Assembly: GCF_014170335.1 (NCBI RefSeq)
Contig: NZ_LZZS01000024.1
Location: 62,001 to 126,000, forward strand
DNA length: 64,000 nt
Direction: 5' to 3'
Origin: Achromobacter sp. UMC46
GTDB lineage: Bacteria; Pseudomonadota; Gammaproteobacteria; Burkholderiales; Burkholderiaceae_B
In this document: in pieces, positions 8,632 through 16,722 of the stretch
How positions within the stretch are numbered: the first letter of the stretch is position 1
Layout of the letters: the number at the start of each line of letters is the position of its first letter
Translations under genes and position numbers: made by a program
Notes under the pieces: model-generated
What the model saw: only the letters and a program-made list of their open reading frames with translations
Database searches by the model: none
Told to the model about the DNA's origin: nothing

Positions 8632-9435
8632 ATGAGCGACGTGCGTGACCCGCAACTGGAATCGTTGCTGGAAGCCGCCACCCGCCCCCGTCCCGAACTG
8701 GACGTGCTGGCCGAGGTGGCCTCGGGCTTGGGCTATGTGCGCGCCGAGCGCTTTGCCGAACGCGTCTATGAAAGCCTGTTCTACGCCATCGCGACCGGCA
8801 AGATCGCGCCCGGCAACAAGCTGCCCACGGAATTGGAACTGGCCGCGCTGTTCGAGGTGTCGCGCCCTGTCGTGCGGCAAGCGCTGGACCGCCTGCGCGA
8901 AGACCAGCTGGTGGACTCCATCCGCGGGTCCGGCACCTACGTGCGCGCCAAGCCCGACCTGATGGGCGGCATGCCCGCCGTGGATCCCGCGCGCCGCGTC
9001 GGCCACATCCTGGAAGGCCTGGAACTGCGTAGGGTGATCGAACCCGAATGCGCCTACCTGGCCGCCCTGCGCCGCACGCCCGACGACCTGCGCGAGATGG
9101 ACCGCATGTTGACCGGCTACGAAGAAGCCGACGCCTCAGGCGCCATCGCCCACCATCACGACTACGGCTTTCACCGCGCCATCGCGGCGGCCACCAGCAA
9201 CCAGCGTTTCGTGCACGTATTGAAGTCGCTGGAATACGACGTCAGCCATGCCGTGAACGTCATGCGCCACCTGGTCCACAGCGAACCCTGGAAGCGCACC
9301 CGCGCCGCCATCGACGAACACCGGCACATCTACCGCTTGATCCAGGAGCAGGACGCGGACGGCGCCCGCAACGTCATGCGCGCACACATCGAAAAAGCGA
9401 AGAGCCGCATGCTGAACAGCGGCTCGGAGCATTGA
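8632..9435 (+). CDS. FadR/FCD-subfamily GntR transcriptional regulator
   Basis: This 267-residue regulator has an N-terminal winged helix (about residues 40-110: KLPTELELAALFEVSRPVVRQALDRLREDQLV..GSGTYV) and an all-helical FCD ligand domain. The FCD metal and ligand-site residues are seen in LELRRVIEPECAYLAALR, HHHDYGFHRAIAAATSN and IDEHRHIYRLIQEQD. Residues 1-40 are an extension before the DNA-binding domain. It is divergent from an aldehyde dehydrogenase, with two matching palindromes between them. A carboxylic-acid effector is expected from the family but is not identified. Confidence 0.9.
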   Translation: MSDVRDPQLESLLEAATRPRPELDVLAEVASGLGYVRAERFAERVYESLFYAIATGKIAPGNKLPTELELAALFEVSRPVVRQALDRLREDQLVDSIRGSGTYVRAKPDLMGGMPAVDPARRVGHILEGLELRRVIEPECAYLAALRRTPDDLREMDRMLTGYEEADASGAIAHHHDYGFHRAIAAATSNQRFVHVLKSLEYDVSHAVNVMRHLVHSEPWKRTRAAIDEHRHIYRLIQEQDADGARNVMRAHIEKAKSRMLNSGSEH

Positions 9436-9461
9436 TCAGGGTGGCTGGGGCCGTACGACCG

Positions 9462-9671
9462 TCAGCATCGCTTCCACCCGGCCGTGGGGTCGCCCTTGTC
9501 GTCCAGATGATCCCATCCGGTGTCGCAGACCACGCAGACAAATGCTTCGTGGGCCGCCTTGCGACTGACCGCCTCCAGGCTGCGCACCGGGCCAAGGCTG
9601 ACCAGCCCGGCATGGCCGGGCGCCCCACGGGTGTCCGGCACGATGTTCTCGCACTCACTGCAAATCGCCAT
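9462..9671 (-). CDS. Small cysteine-rich protein, possible zinc ribbon
   Basis: This 69-residue protein begins MAICSECENIVPDT and contains a second pair in FVCVVCDTGWDHL, so two CxxC knuckles lie about 40 residues apart, as in a zinc ribbon or rubredoxin-like fold. A fifth Cys is the last residue. A GGTGGAG ribosome binding site lies just upstream of the ATG, which supports a real gene despite its size. It is convergent with the FadR-type regulator and at the edge of a lower-GC patch. The function is unknown. Confidence 0.62.
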   Translation of the reverse strand: MAICSECENIVPDTRGAPGHAGLVSLGPVRSLEAVSRKAAHEAFVCVVCDTGWDHLDDKGDPTAGWKRC

Positions 9672-9904
9672 GTCTCTCCACCTTTCATTTTTCTTTCAGT
9701 GGAGATACTACGAAATGATACTGGCGATAATGTTCAGCAATTCTCACGGATTTGTTGACCGAAGCGATCACCAGACCGTCCAGGCCGGGATCTGTGTTTT
9801 GCGTAAAACGTTGATTTAGAGCAAGGCGGGCAAAGAAAGAAGAACCGCAATTCCGAGTTTTGATCCGTTTCGTTCATACACTGTCCCACATATGGGGACA
9901 AAAT

Positions 9905-10543
9905 ATGAGCAACAGGACAAAGTACGGTGCCACTTTGACCGAAGACGATGCGATAGATGTCGCTCAATGCTGGGCGAAACAACACGCCGTGAGCATTGTG
10001 CGAAGCAAGAAATTCGCACTCCAATGGCATGGCGAATCCAGTCCCGATGAACGATACGAATCCAACTTGCGAACGGAGTTGACCTTTTTCTTTGAGGCAT
10101 CAACCAGGGACTCCCAGTATTGGAATTCCGTCAGCAGTTTCACAGAGGATGCTACCGGGGACTGGGGACTCCAGGCGCTGAAAGCGCTGGGAGCGTTGAA
10201 TCTTGCCGGGTTGGCAGCAGGAGTCATTCTTCTGATCGGCTATCCGGGCCATGCGCGCCCTATTGGCGCACTGGCTGCGAGCGGGTCGTTTCTGCTTGGC
10301 CTGCTGCTTGCATTTCCCGCGCTGAAACTCACTGGGAAATCGCGCGAGTTCGCAAAAACCACTGCCAGCTTGCATAGCCGGGAGGCGGGAGTCGCATCGA
10401 CTTGGGAGCAGCTTCGATTGGCGAACACAGCCGATCCCAACGCGGGACGCAGAGAACGAAAAATAGCCGTGCAAATGGCGTGGATAATGATCGCGAGCCT
10501 CATCATCGGTTGCATCGCTCTTATCTCGACGGCGTGGCTGTAG
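9905..10543 (+). CDS. Hypothetical membrane protein
   Basis: I do not recognise this family. From the ATG at 9905 (GGGGAC just upstream) it has 212 residues: a soluble N-terminal ~100 with many charged residues, two adjacent hydrophobic helices (AGLAAGVILLIGYPG and GALAASGSFLLGLLLAFPAL), a cytoplasmic-looking basic linker, and a C-terminal helix (WIMIASLIIGCIALISTAWL). An in-frame start 45 bases earlier is possible. Its GC content is visibly lower than that of the flanking genes and codon choice is less biased, which suggests recent acquisition. No mobility gene is adjacent. Confidence 0.7.
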   Translation: MSNRTKYGATLTEDDAIDVAQCWAKQHAVSIVRSKKFALQWHGESSPDERYESNLRTELTFFFEASTRDSQYWNSVSSFTEDATGDWGLQALKALGALNLAGLAAGVILLIGYPGHARPIGALAASGSFLLGLLLAFPALKLTGKSREFAKTTASLHSREAGVASTWEQLRLANTADPNAGRRERKIAVQMAWIMIASLIIGCIALISTAWL

Positions 10544-10765
10544 CGCGTGGGCGCGCCACGCGCAGCCCGACACCCGGCACCGGCCGAGGCGCCAGCGTTG
10601 GCCGAACAGAGCAAGCGGAAGAAGGCGGCATGAGCAGGTATCATCTGGCCTTGACCCCGGCGCCTGCCAACCACGCCCCGGATGCGTAGCCAGATAAACA
10701 GCTAGACCGGGTTTTTGGAAGGCAGCACCCCTGAGAACCGCATAAACAAACGGTCTGCAAAAATC

Positions 10766-11548
10766 ATGAAATTAGCCACCTGGAACGTGAACTCCCTGAA
10801 CGTGCGACTGCAGCAGGTCCTGGACTGGCTGGCCGCCAATCCGGTCGACGTGCTGTGCATCCAGGAATTGAAGCTCACCGACGACAAGTTCCCCGAAGCC
10901 GCCTTCAAGGAAGCCGGCTACCACGCGGTCTGGGCCGGCCAGAAGACCTATAACGGCGTCGCCATCGTGTCGCGCATGCCGGGCACGTCCATGGTGCGCA
11001 ACATCCCGGGCTACGAAGACCCCCAGCAACGCGTGCTGGCCCTGACCTTCCCCAGCCCCGAAGGCGACGTGCGCGTCGTGTGCGCCTACTGTCCCAACGG
11101 GCAGTCGCTGGATTCCGACAAGTACGTCTACAAGCTGGCCTGGTACGAAGCCATGCACAAGTGGCTGGCCGAAGAGATCAAGCAGTACCCGCGCCTGGCC
11201 GTGCTGGGCGACTACAACATCGCCCCCGCCGACGAAGACGTGCACAACCCCGAAAAGTGGGAAGGCCAGGTCCTGGTGTCCGAACCGGAACGCGCCGCCT
11301 TGCGCGCCCTGCTGGACTTGGGCCTCACCGATTCCTTCCGCCTGTTCGAGCAGCCCGAGAAGTCGTTTTCCTGGTGGGATTACCGCCAGTTCGCCTTCCG
11401 CCGCAACGCCGGCCTGCGGATCGACCACGTCCTGCTGTCAGCGCCGCTGGTCAAGCGCTGCGTCGCCTGCGTGATCGACAAGGAACCGCGCCGCAACGAA
11501 CAGCCGTCGGACCACGCGCCAGTCGTCGCCACGCTGGAATTCGTCTGA
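10766..11548 (+). CDS. xthA: Exodeoxyribonuclease III
   Basis: This 260-residue DNA repair enzyme cleaves at abasic sites and removes 3' blocking groups. The endonuclease/exonuclease/phosphatase fold is marked by MKLATWNVNSLNVR, the metal-binding Glu in CIQELKLTDD, YCPNGQ, GDYNIAPADEDVHNP with the catalytic Asp and Asn, and the C-terminal SDHAPV with the catalytic His. The ATG at 10766 begins exactly at the conserved N-terminus. An upstream in-frame start adds 17 residues that the family lacks. It is monocistronic and followed by a hairpin and a tRNA gene. Confidence 0.95.
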   Translation: MKLATWNVNSLNVRLQQVLDWLAANPVDVLCIQELKLTDDKFPEAAFKEAGYHAVWAGQKTYNGVAIVSRMPGTSMVRNIPGYEDPQQRVLALTFPSPEGDVRVVCAYCPNGQSLDSDKYVYKLAWYEAMHKWLAEEIKQYPRLAVLGDYNIAPADEDVHNPEKWEGQVLVSEPERAALRALLDLGLTDSFRLFEQPEKSFSWWDYRQFAFRRNAGLRIDHVLLSAPLVKRCVACVIDKEPRRNEQPSDHAPVVATLEFV

Positions 11549-11560
11549 GAATTTTTGTCG

Positions 11561-11581
11561 GGCGGCGTGTTGCGCGCCGCC
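11561..11581 (+). terminator. Terminator after xthA
   Basis: A 7-bp GC stem (GGCGGCG/CGCCGCC) with a 7-base loop is followed by AGATTGTTCC. It overlaps the -35 of the tRNA promoter. Confidence 0.5.
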
Positions 11582-11599
11582 AGATTGTTCCTGTATAGT
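11570..11599 (+). promoter_or_regulatory. Promoter of tRNA-Ala
   Basis: TTGCGC (11570-11575) and TATAGT (11594-11599) are 18 bp apart. The -10 ends 17 bases before the mature tRNA start, leaving room for a short 5' leader. Confidence 0.5.
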
Positions 11600-11616
11600 T
11601 TTGGTCTTGCTTCATT

Positions 11617-11692
<76 letters not shown>

Positions 11693-11700
11693 AATTCCAG

Positions 11701-11745
11701 ACAGAAAAGCCTTGGACACGTCGCCGTGCTCCAAGGCTTTTCTGT
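11701..11745. terminator. Strong bidirectional terminator
   Basis: A perfect 16-bp stem (ACAGAAAAGCCTTGGA and its complement, 11730-11745) encloses a 13-base loop and is followed by TTTTG. The A-rich 5' arm gives a U-rich tail on the other strand too. It ends both the tRNA transcript and the convergent symporter gene. Confidence 0.85.
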
Positions 11746-11762
11746 TTTGTGGCCGCGTTGGC

Positions 11763-13214
11763 CTACACCGCGTCCCGGTCCAGCCGGCGCACCGCCGCGC
11801 TCAGGGTCGAAAAATCGAATTCCTGGCGGCCGCGCCGCGCCAGGCGCATCAGCACCGTCGTCACGACCGGCACGAACGCCGCCAGCAAGAACGATTCCAG
11901 CAGGAACGTGGGTTTGTCGCCCGGCGCCGGGAAAAAGAACAGGCCCGCCGCCAAGCCGGTGACTGTCGCGGTGGTCGCCGTCAGGCCGTCATGCTTGCGG
12001 CTGAACAATCCATAGAACACGGGGAACGCGGCCGCCGAGCACAGCAGGTCGGCCAGCAGGAACAGGTACAGCACGCTGTAGCCCTGCGAGGCCACGATCA
12101 TGACCGGGATGGCCAGCAGCAGCACCGCCCAGCGGGCCAGCCGCTTCATGTCCATGCCGTTGGCGTTCGGCATCAGGCGGCGCATGTCGACCGCGACAAT
12201 GCTGGAGACGGCGCTGATCGCGGTGTCGGCCGTGCTCATCACCAGCGACAGGCCCAACGGGATCAGCGCGATCACGAACCAGGCGGGCGCGTGCGGCATG
12301 ATGACGCTGAACAGCGCGATCGAGCTGTCGCCCGCCGGCGCCAACCCCACGAAGGCCAGGCCGAACAAGCCCATCAGGAAGATGAACGGCGCGGCCAGGA
12401 TGCCGCCCAGCAAGAAGCCGTTGCGCATCGAACGCGTGTCTTTCGCCGCATAGATGCGCTGCCAGTTGCCCTGGTGGAAGATGCCCGTCAGCAGGATCGC
12501 CACAAAGAACGTCAGCCCGGCCTTCACGCCGCCGGGATCGGTCACATCCAGCAGCTGGGGGGCCTTGGCCTGCAGCGCTTCGATCGTGGGCAGCGCGCCG
12601 CCCGCGGCCTGCCAGCCGACCACGCACAGGACCACCAGCAGGGGCACGATGACCATCATCTGCACCTGGTCGGTGAAGATCGACGAACGCAGGCCGCCGT
12701 AGGTGGTGTAAAGCAAGGTCGTGCCCATCACGATGGCCGCGGTGGCCCACAGCGGCACCGGGGCCAGCATGGTAACGAGCTTGGCGATCGCGGTGACTTC
12801 GGCCGACAGGGCGATGAACAGGTAGAACAGCATGATGAAGAGCGCCAGCCCGTACATCGGCCGCCCATAGCGCGCCATCAGGAATTCGGTCAGCGTGTGG
12901 CCGTGCGGGATCAGTTCGCGCATGCGCCGGCCCAGCGGGATCATCACCAGGCGCGGGGACATCGATCCCAGCGCATAGCCGATCACCGCGGCCAGACCGC
13001 CCCAGGTGGCCGCTTGCGCCGGCGAGAACAGGATCCATGCGCCCAGCGTGGACGCCATCAGCGTCAGGATGGTGCCGAAGGCGCCCTGGCTGTTACGGGC
13101 CACGATGTAGTCTTCCAGCGTGCCGCGCTTGCGCCGCGTATAGAGCACGCTGGCCAGCGCGAAGCCGCCTGAAAACAGCAGCAGCCACATCAAAGCGGTG
13201 GATTGGGTCAACAT
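11763..13214 (-). CDS. Sodium:solute symporter family transporter, probably for thiamine or its precursor
   Basis: This 483-residue inner-membrane protein has about 13 hydrophobic helices in the SSS/PanF arrangement. Visible markers are MASTLGAWILFSPAQAATWGGLAAVIGYALG near the sodium site, TLTEFLMARYG, and LVMSTADTAISAVSSIVAVD in the eighth core helix. Family members import a small solute with sodium. The decisive clue is a TPP riboswitch in its 5' leader (13330-13418). SSS proteins under such control (sometimes called ThiV) have been predicted by others to import thiamine or HMP. It is monocistronic, with a strong terminator just past the stop. The substrate is inference. Confidence 0.88.
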   Translation of the reverse strand: MLTQSTALMWLLLFSGGFALASVLYTRRKRGTLEDYIVARNSQGAFGTILTLMASTLGAWILFSPAQAATWGGLAAVIGYALGSMSPRLVMIPLGRRMRELIPHGHTLTEFLMARYGRPMYGLALFIMLFYLFIALSAEVTAIAKLVTMLAPVPLWATAAIVMGTTLLYTTYGGLRSSIFTDQVQMMVIVPLLVVLCVVGWQAAGGALPTIEALQAKAPQLLDVTDPGGVKAGLTFFVAILLTGIFHQGNWQRIYAAKDTRSMRNGFLLGGILAAPFIFLMGLFGLAFVGLAPAGDSSIALFSVIMPHAPAWFVIALIPLGLSLVMSTADTAISAVSSIVAVDMRRLMPNANGMDMKRLARWAVLLLAIPVMIVASQGYSVLYLFLLADLLCSAAAFPVFYGLFSRKHDGLTATTATVTGLAAGLFFFPAPGDKPTFLLESFLLAAFVPVVTTVLMRLARRGRQEFDFSTLSAAVRRLDRDAV

Positions 13215-13223
13215 GCGGAACGG

Positions 13224-13313
13224 CCCTCCCGCTACCGGCTGGAAACCGGGCGCGCAACACGGCGGCCCGCCCGGATGCAGGGGGCCGCAAGATGGATGAA
13301 AGTCTAGGGAGGG
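13224..13313 (-). promoter_or_regulatory. Shine-Dalgarno / anti-Shine-Dalgarno pair of the symporter mRNA
   Basis: On the minus strand the ribosome binding site GGGAGGG (13230-13224) lies 9 bases before the ATG. An exact complement CCCTCCC (13313-13307) lies shortly after the TPP aptamer. Pairing of these two 7-base segments would hide the ribosome binding site, and a GCGGCCC/GGGCCGC hairpin stacks between them. This fits translational control by the riboswitch. Confidence 0.6.
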
Positions 13314-13329
13314 CGCGCGAGTCGTGCGA

Positions 13330-13418
13330 TGTCCTTCCCTTCGCCGGCATTACCCGGATCAGGTTCAAAGGGTTACCGCGACGACGCGGAATCTCAGCCC
13401 GAAACAGGGCTCCCCCAG
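13330..13418 (-). promoter_or_regulatory. TPP riboswitch (THI element)
   Basis: Read on the minus strand, this segment carries the conserved aptamer blocks in order: GGGGAGCCC, GGCTGAGA, ACCC...GAACCTGATC, CGGGTAATGCCGGCG and AAGGGA. It starts about 200 bases upstream of the symporter and binds thiamine pyrophosphate by family knowledge. The close match of the core blocks leaves little doubt about identity. Confidence 0.95.
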
Positions 13419-13538
13419 GAATTGCCGCAAGGTTAGGAGAGCGGCGAGGCAATGTCAACGGCGCATTGATTCATGCTAAGTTCGCCCGCTTGCGGCACCC
13501 GTTTTGCGTGCCTGCCGATGGAACCGACGAGCCTGATC

Positions 13539-14321
13539 ATGTCCCCTGCACATTCCGCCCCCGCCTTGAACGAACAATTGGTCCTTGTCACGGGCGGCGC
13601 CCGGGGCCTGGGCGCGCATATCGCACGCGCCTTCCTGCGCGAAGGCGCGCGCGTCGTCATCAACTACCTGAACAGCGCCGATGCCGCCCAGGCGCTGGCC
13701 GCCACCGCGCCAGACCGCGCGCTGGCCATCCGCGCCGACGTGCGCGACGCGCAGGCCGTCCAAGCCATGATCGCGCAGGCGCAAAGCCGGTTCGGCATGC
13801 CGGTCACGACCGTCGTCAACAACGCCCTGCCCGCCTTCCAGTTCAATGGCGACGCCCGCCCGCACGCCGACACGCTGACGTGGGACAACCTGAACCAGCA
13901 GATCGAAGGCACCATGCGCGGCGCGCTGAACACCACGCAGGCCGCCCTGCCCGGCATGCGCGCCGCCGGCGTCGGCCGCATCATCAACATCGGCACCAAC
14001 CTGGTCCAGAACCCGGTCGTGCCGTACCACGACTACACGGCCGCCAAGGCCGCCCTGCTGTCATTCACCCGGACGCTGTCGCATGACCTCGGCCCGGACG
14101 GAATCACCGTCAACATGGTGTCGGGCGGCCTGCTGCGCACGACCGACGCGTCGGCCGCCACGCCCGAAGCGGTGTTCGACCTGATCGCCGCCAGCACGCC
14201 GCTGCGCGCCGTCACCACGCCCGAGCAATTCGCCGATGCCGTGCTGTTCTTCGCCAGCCCGTGGTCGCGCAGCGTCACCGGCCAGAACCTGGTCGTGGAC
14301 GGCGGCCTCGTCAAGAACTGA
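13539..14321 (+). CDS. SDR family oxidoreductase, FabG-like
   Basis: This 260-residue Rossmann-fold enzyme uses NAD(P)H to interconvert an alcohol and a ketone. The cofactor motif TGGARGLG lies near the N-terminus and the catalytic Tyr/Lys pair is in YHDYTAAKAALL. The usual NNAG appears as NNAL, a mild deviation, and the catalytic Ser position holds the NIGTN region, so the Ser is not obvious. I start at the ATG at 13539 rather than 13518 because it leaves the normal short lead into the beta strand; the choice is not certain. A flavin monooxygenase gene follows 5 bases after its stop, so the two form an operon. Confidence 0.85.
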   Translation: MSPAHSAPALNEQLVLVTGGARGLGAHIARAFLREGARVVINYLNSADAAQALAATAPDRALAIRADVRDAQAVQAMIAQAQSRFGMPVTTVVNNALPAFQFNGDARPHADTLTWDNLNQQIEGTMRGALNTTQAALPGMRAAGVGRIINIGTNLVQNPVVPYHDYTAAKAALLSFTRTLSHDLGPDGITVNMVSGGLLRTTDASAATPEAVFDLIAASTPLRAVTTPEQFADAVLFFASPWSRSVTGQNLVVDGGLVKN

Positions 14322-14326
14322 CCGCC

Positions 14327-15613
14327 ATGCTGCACTTGAACCTGTTCATCTTCGGCTGCGGGCACCACCGCGCCGCCTGGCGCCACCCGGATTCGGCCGC
14401 CGAGCGCCTGGGCGACATCGGCTATTACGAAGCCCTGGCCCGCACCGCCGAGCGCGGCAAGCTGGACGCCATCTTCTTCGCCGACGGCCAATCCACCGAC
14501 AACATCGGCGATGGTCCGCGCTGGTACCTCGAGCCGCTGACCACCATGGCGGCGATCGCGCGGGCCACGAGCCGCATCGGCCTGATCAGCACCGTGTCCA
14601 GCACCTTCTTCACGCCCTTCCATGCCGCCCGCATGGTCGCGTCGCTGGACCACATTTCCGGCGGCCGCATGGGCTGGAACGTGGTGACCTCCATGTTCGA
14701 TGCCGAGGCCCGCAACCACGGCTACGAAGCCATGCCCGGGCACGATTGGCGCTATGCGCGCGCCGAAGAATTCGTGGATGTCGCGCTGCGCCTGTTCGAC
14801 TCCTGGGAAGACGAGGCCCTGGCCATCGACCGCAGCGGCGTCTACGGCGTGCCCGAACGGGTCCACCCGATCCACCACCACGGCGACCACTTCCTGGTCG
14901 ACGGCCCCCTGACCGTCCCGCGCCCGCCGCAAGGCCACCCCGTGCTGTTCCAGGCCGGCGCATCCGACCAGGGCCGCGACCTGGCCGCCCGGCGCGCAGA
15001 AGCCATCTATGCCGTGGCGTACGACCTGCCTGCCGCGCAGTCCTATTACCGCGACATCAAGCAGCGCGTGCGCGCGGCGGGCCGCGACGCCTTCGTCCCG
15101 ATCATGCCGGGCCTGGTCACCTACGTCGGGTCCACCGAAGCCGAGGCCCGCGCCAAGCAGCGCGAGCTGGACGAACTGCTGCCCAGCGACGCGTCGCTGC
15201 GCCAATTGGGGACTTTCGTGCTGCAGGACTGCAGCGGCTGGGAACTGGACGCGCCCGTGCCGGCGCTGCCTTCGCTATCCGACTTCAAGGGCCCGAAAGG
15301 CCGCTACGCGACCATTCTGCGGATCATCGAGACCGAACGGCCTACCGTGCGCCAACTGCTGGGGCGGCTGGCGGCCGGCGGCGGCCACTGCACGATGGTC
15401 GGCACGCCCGAACAGATCGCCGACAAGATGGAAACCTGGTTCATGAACGACGGCGCGGACGGCTTCAATCTGATGCCGCCCGCCTTGCCCGGCGGCATCG
15501 ACGACTTCGTCGATCAAGTGGTTCCAGTCCTGCAACGCCGCGGGCTCTTCCGTACCGAGTACGAACACAGCACGCTTCGCGGGCATCTGGGGTTGCAACG
15601 ACCGGGTCGTTGA
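14327..15613 (+). CDS. NtaA/SnaA/DszA-type FMN-dependent monooxygenase
   Basis: This 428-residue enzyme belongs to the bacterial luciferase-like group that uses FMNH2 from a separate reductase to oxygenate N- or S-containing compounds (nitrilotriacetate, dibenzothiophene sulfone, pristinamycin). Typical segments are LNLFIFGCGHHRAAWR, YYEALARTAERGKLDAIFFAD, NIGDGPRWYLEPLT, GRMGWNVVTSMFDAEARNHG, HRGDHF-like HHHGDHFLVDGPL and GFNLMPPALPGGIDDF. The ATG at 14327 matches the family N-terminus. The FMN reductase it needs is not in the neighbourhood. The preceding SDR gene is cotranscribed. The true substrate is unknown. Confidence 0.9.
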   Translation: MLHLNLFIFGCGHHRAAWRHPDSAAERLGDIGYYEALARTAERGKLDAIFFADGQSTDNIGDGPRWYLEPLTTMAAIARATSRIGLISTVSSTFFTPFHAARMVASLDHISGGRMGWNVVTSMFDAEARNHGYEAMPGHDWRYARAEEFVDVALRLFDSWEDEALAIDRSGVYGVPERVHPIHHHGDHFLVDGPLTVPRPPQGHPVLFQAGASDQGRDLAARRAEAIYAVAYDLPAAQSYYRDIKQRVRAAGRDAFVPIMPGLVTYVGSTEAEARAKQRELDELLPSDASLRQLGTFVLQDCSGWELDAPVPALPSLSDFKGPKGRYATILRIIETERPTVRQLLGRLAAGGGHCTMVGTPEQIADKMETWFMNDGADGFNLMPPALPGGIDDFVDQVVPVLQRRGLFRTEYEHSTLRGHLGLQRPGR

Positions 15614-15694
15614 CGCCGGAGAGGCCGGAGAGGCCGCAAAATGCGTCCCCAATTAAAATCCGCCGAGCGGCGCCACGAGTGCCGCGCCCTTTGG

Positions 15695-15913
15695 CTATCC
15701 GGCCAGGGCGGCGGGTTCGGCGCGCTCGGCGGGGCGCTGCGGTCCCGGGGCGCCAGCCAGCACGGGACGCGCCAGCGAGACTGCGGGACGCGCGCGGGCA
15801 GCGGCCCGACGGGTGACGATCCAGTCATACAGGACGACACCAGGGTGGCGCAGCAGGACCGCACCGACGGCGGCCACGACGATCAGGGCAATGCTCAGGG
15901 TCAGCCAGGACAT
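15695..15913 (-). CDS. Small single-pass membrane protein
   Basis: This 72-residue ORF starts at an ATG with a strong GGAGGG ribosome binding site 8-13 bases upstream. The N-terminal segment MSWLTLSIALIVVAAVGAVLLRHPG is a clear membrane helix, followed by an Arg/Ala/Pro-rich cytoplasmic tail. I do not recognise the family. It is divergent from a tetR gene, and the perfect operator between them suggests it is a target of that regulator. The skewed tail composition could also arise from non-coding GC-rich sequence, so it is a moderate call. Confidence 0.5.
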   Translation of the reverse strand: MSWLTLSIALIVVAAVGAVLLRHPGVVLYDWIVTRRAAARARPAVSLARPVLAGAPGPQRPAERAEPAALAG

Positions 15914-15999
15914 CTTGGCGCCCTCCTTCAAAACAGCCCGGTTCCGATACCAGGCCCAAAACTCACGTGGGAAACGCGCACGCGTGAAGCGCTTTAAAG

Positions 16000-16020
16000 T
16001 GTAATGTACTCTACATTACA
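16000..16020. promoter_or_regulatory. TetR-type operator, perfect palindrome
   Basis: Arms TGTAATGTA and TACATTACA (9 bp each) flank a 3-base centre CTC. The site lies between the divergent small membrane protein and tetR genes, 60 bases before the tetR start. A 17-of-21 match recurs at 18516. Confidence 0.8.
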
Positions 16021-16080
16021 AGGTGGAACTCGAGTAAATTCCCCTGAAATACACGGGTTGGAAACAGGGAGAAACAGGTA

Positions 16081-16716
16081 ATGGACGAACCGGCCGATTC
16101 GATGCCGCGCGCAGTGACCAGCAAGGGCGCAGCCCGACGGCTGCGGCTGCTTGAAGCGGCCAGCCAGTCACTGCTGGAACACGGCTATGCCCAGACCTCC
16201 ATTCAGCGCATCGTGCAACAGGCCGGTGGATCCTCCGCGACCGCCTACCAGCTGTTCGGCAACAAAGAAGGCATGCTGGCCGCCGTGCTGCAGTTCGAAT
16301 TGGACAAGCTGCGGACCGCGGTGTTCCTGGCGACGCCGCCCGGCCAGGCGGTGGGCGCGGCGCTGCACGATCTGGCCGTGCGCCTGCTGGCCTATGCCGT
16401 GCAGCCCCGGTCGGCCACCCTGCACCGCCTGCTGGTGTCGGAGTGCCACCGCATGCCGCAACTGGCCGCGGCGCTGCAACAGGCGGTCGACACGCGACTG
16501 CACGCGCCGCTGGAACAATGCCTGCGCCACGCCTGTGAACGCGGCGAACTGAATATCGACGACCCGCGTCAGGCCGCGCTGACCTTGGGCAACCTGATCA
16601 ATGGCATCGCGTTCCACGCCCGGCTGGTCGGCGGTTACGCCGACGGCCCGCGGGCCGAGCATCTGGCCACCTGCCATTACGGCGTCGATACGCTGCTGCG
16701 CGCCTACCAGGTATAG
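16081..16716 (+). CDS. TetR/AcrR family transcriptional regulator
   Basis: This 211-residue repressor-type protein has a TetR helix-turn-helix (residues ~20-65: ARRLRLLEAASQSLLEHGYAQTSIQRIVQQAGGSSATAYQLFGNKEGMLAAVL) and a helical C-terminal domain of the AcrR-C type, with conserved LHRLLVSECHRMPQLA. An ideal 21-bp operator lies just upstream, consistent with autoregulation. A near-copy sits 2.4 kb away between marC and the LprI-domain gene. The ligand is unknown. It is convergent with the DUF4105 gene, with only 6 bases between stops. Confidence 0.92.
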   Translation: MDEPADSMPRAVTSKGAARRLRLLEAASQSLLEHGYAQTSIQRIVQQAGGSSATAYQLFGNKEGMLAAVLQFELDKLRTAVFLATPPGQAVGAALHDLAVRLLAYAVQPRSATLHRLLVSECHRMPQLAAALQQAVDTRLHAPLEQCLRHACERGELNIDDPRQAALTLGNLINGIAFHARLVGGYADGPRAEHLATCHYGVDTLLRAYQV

Positions 16717-16722
16717 CGGCGG

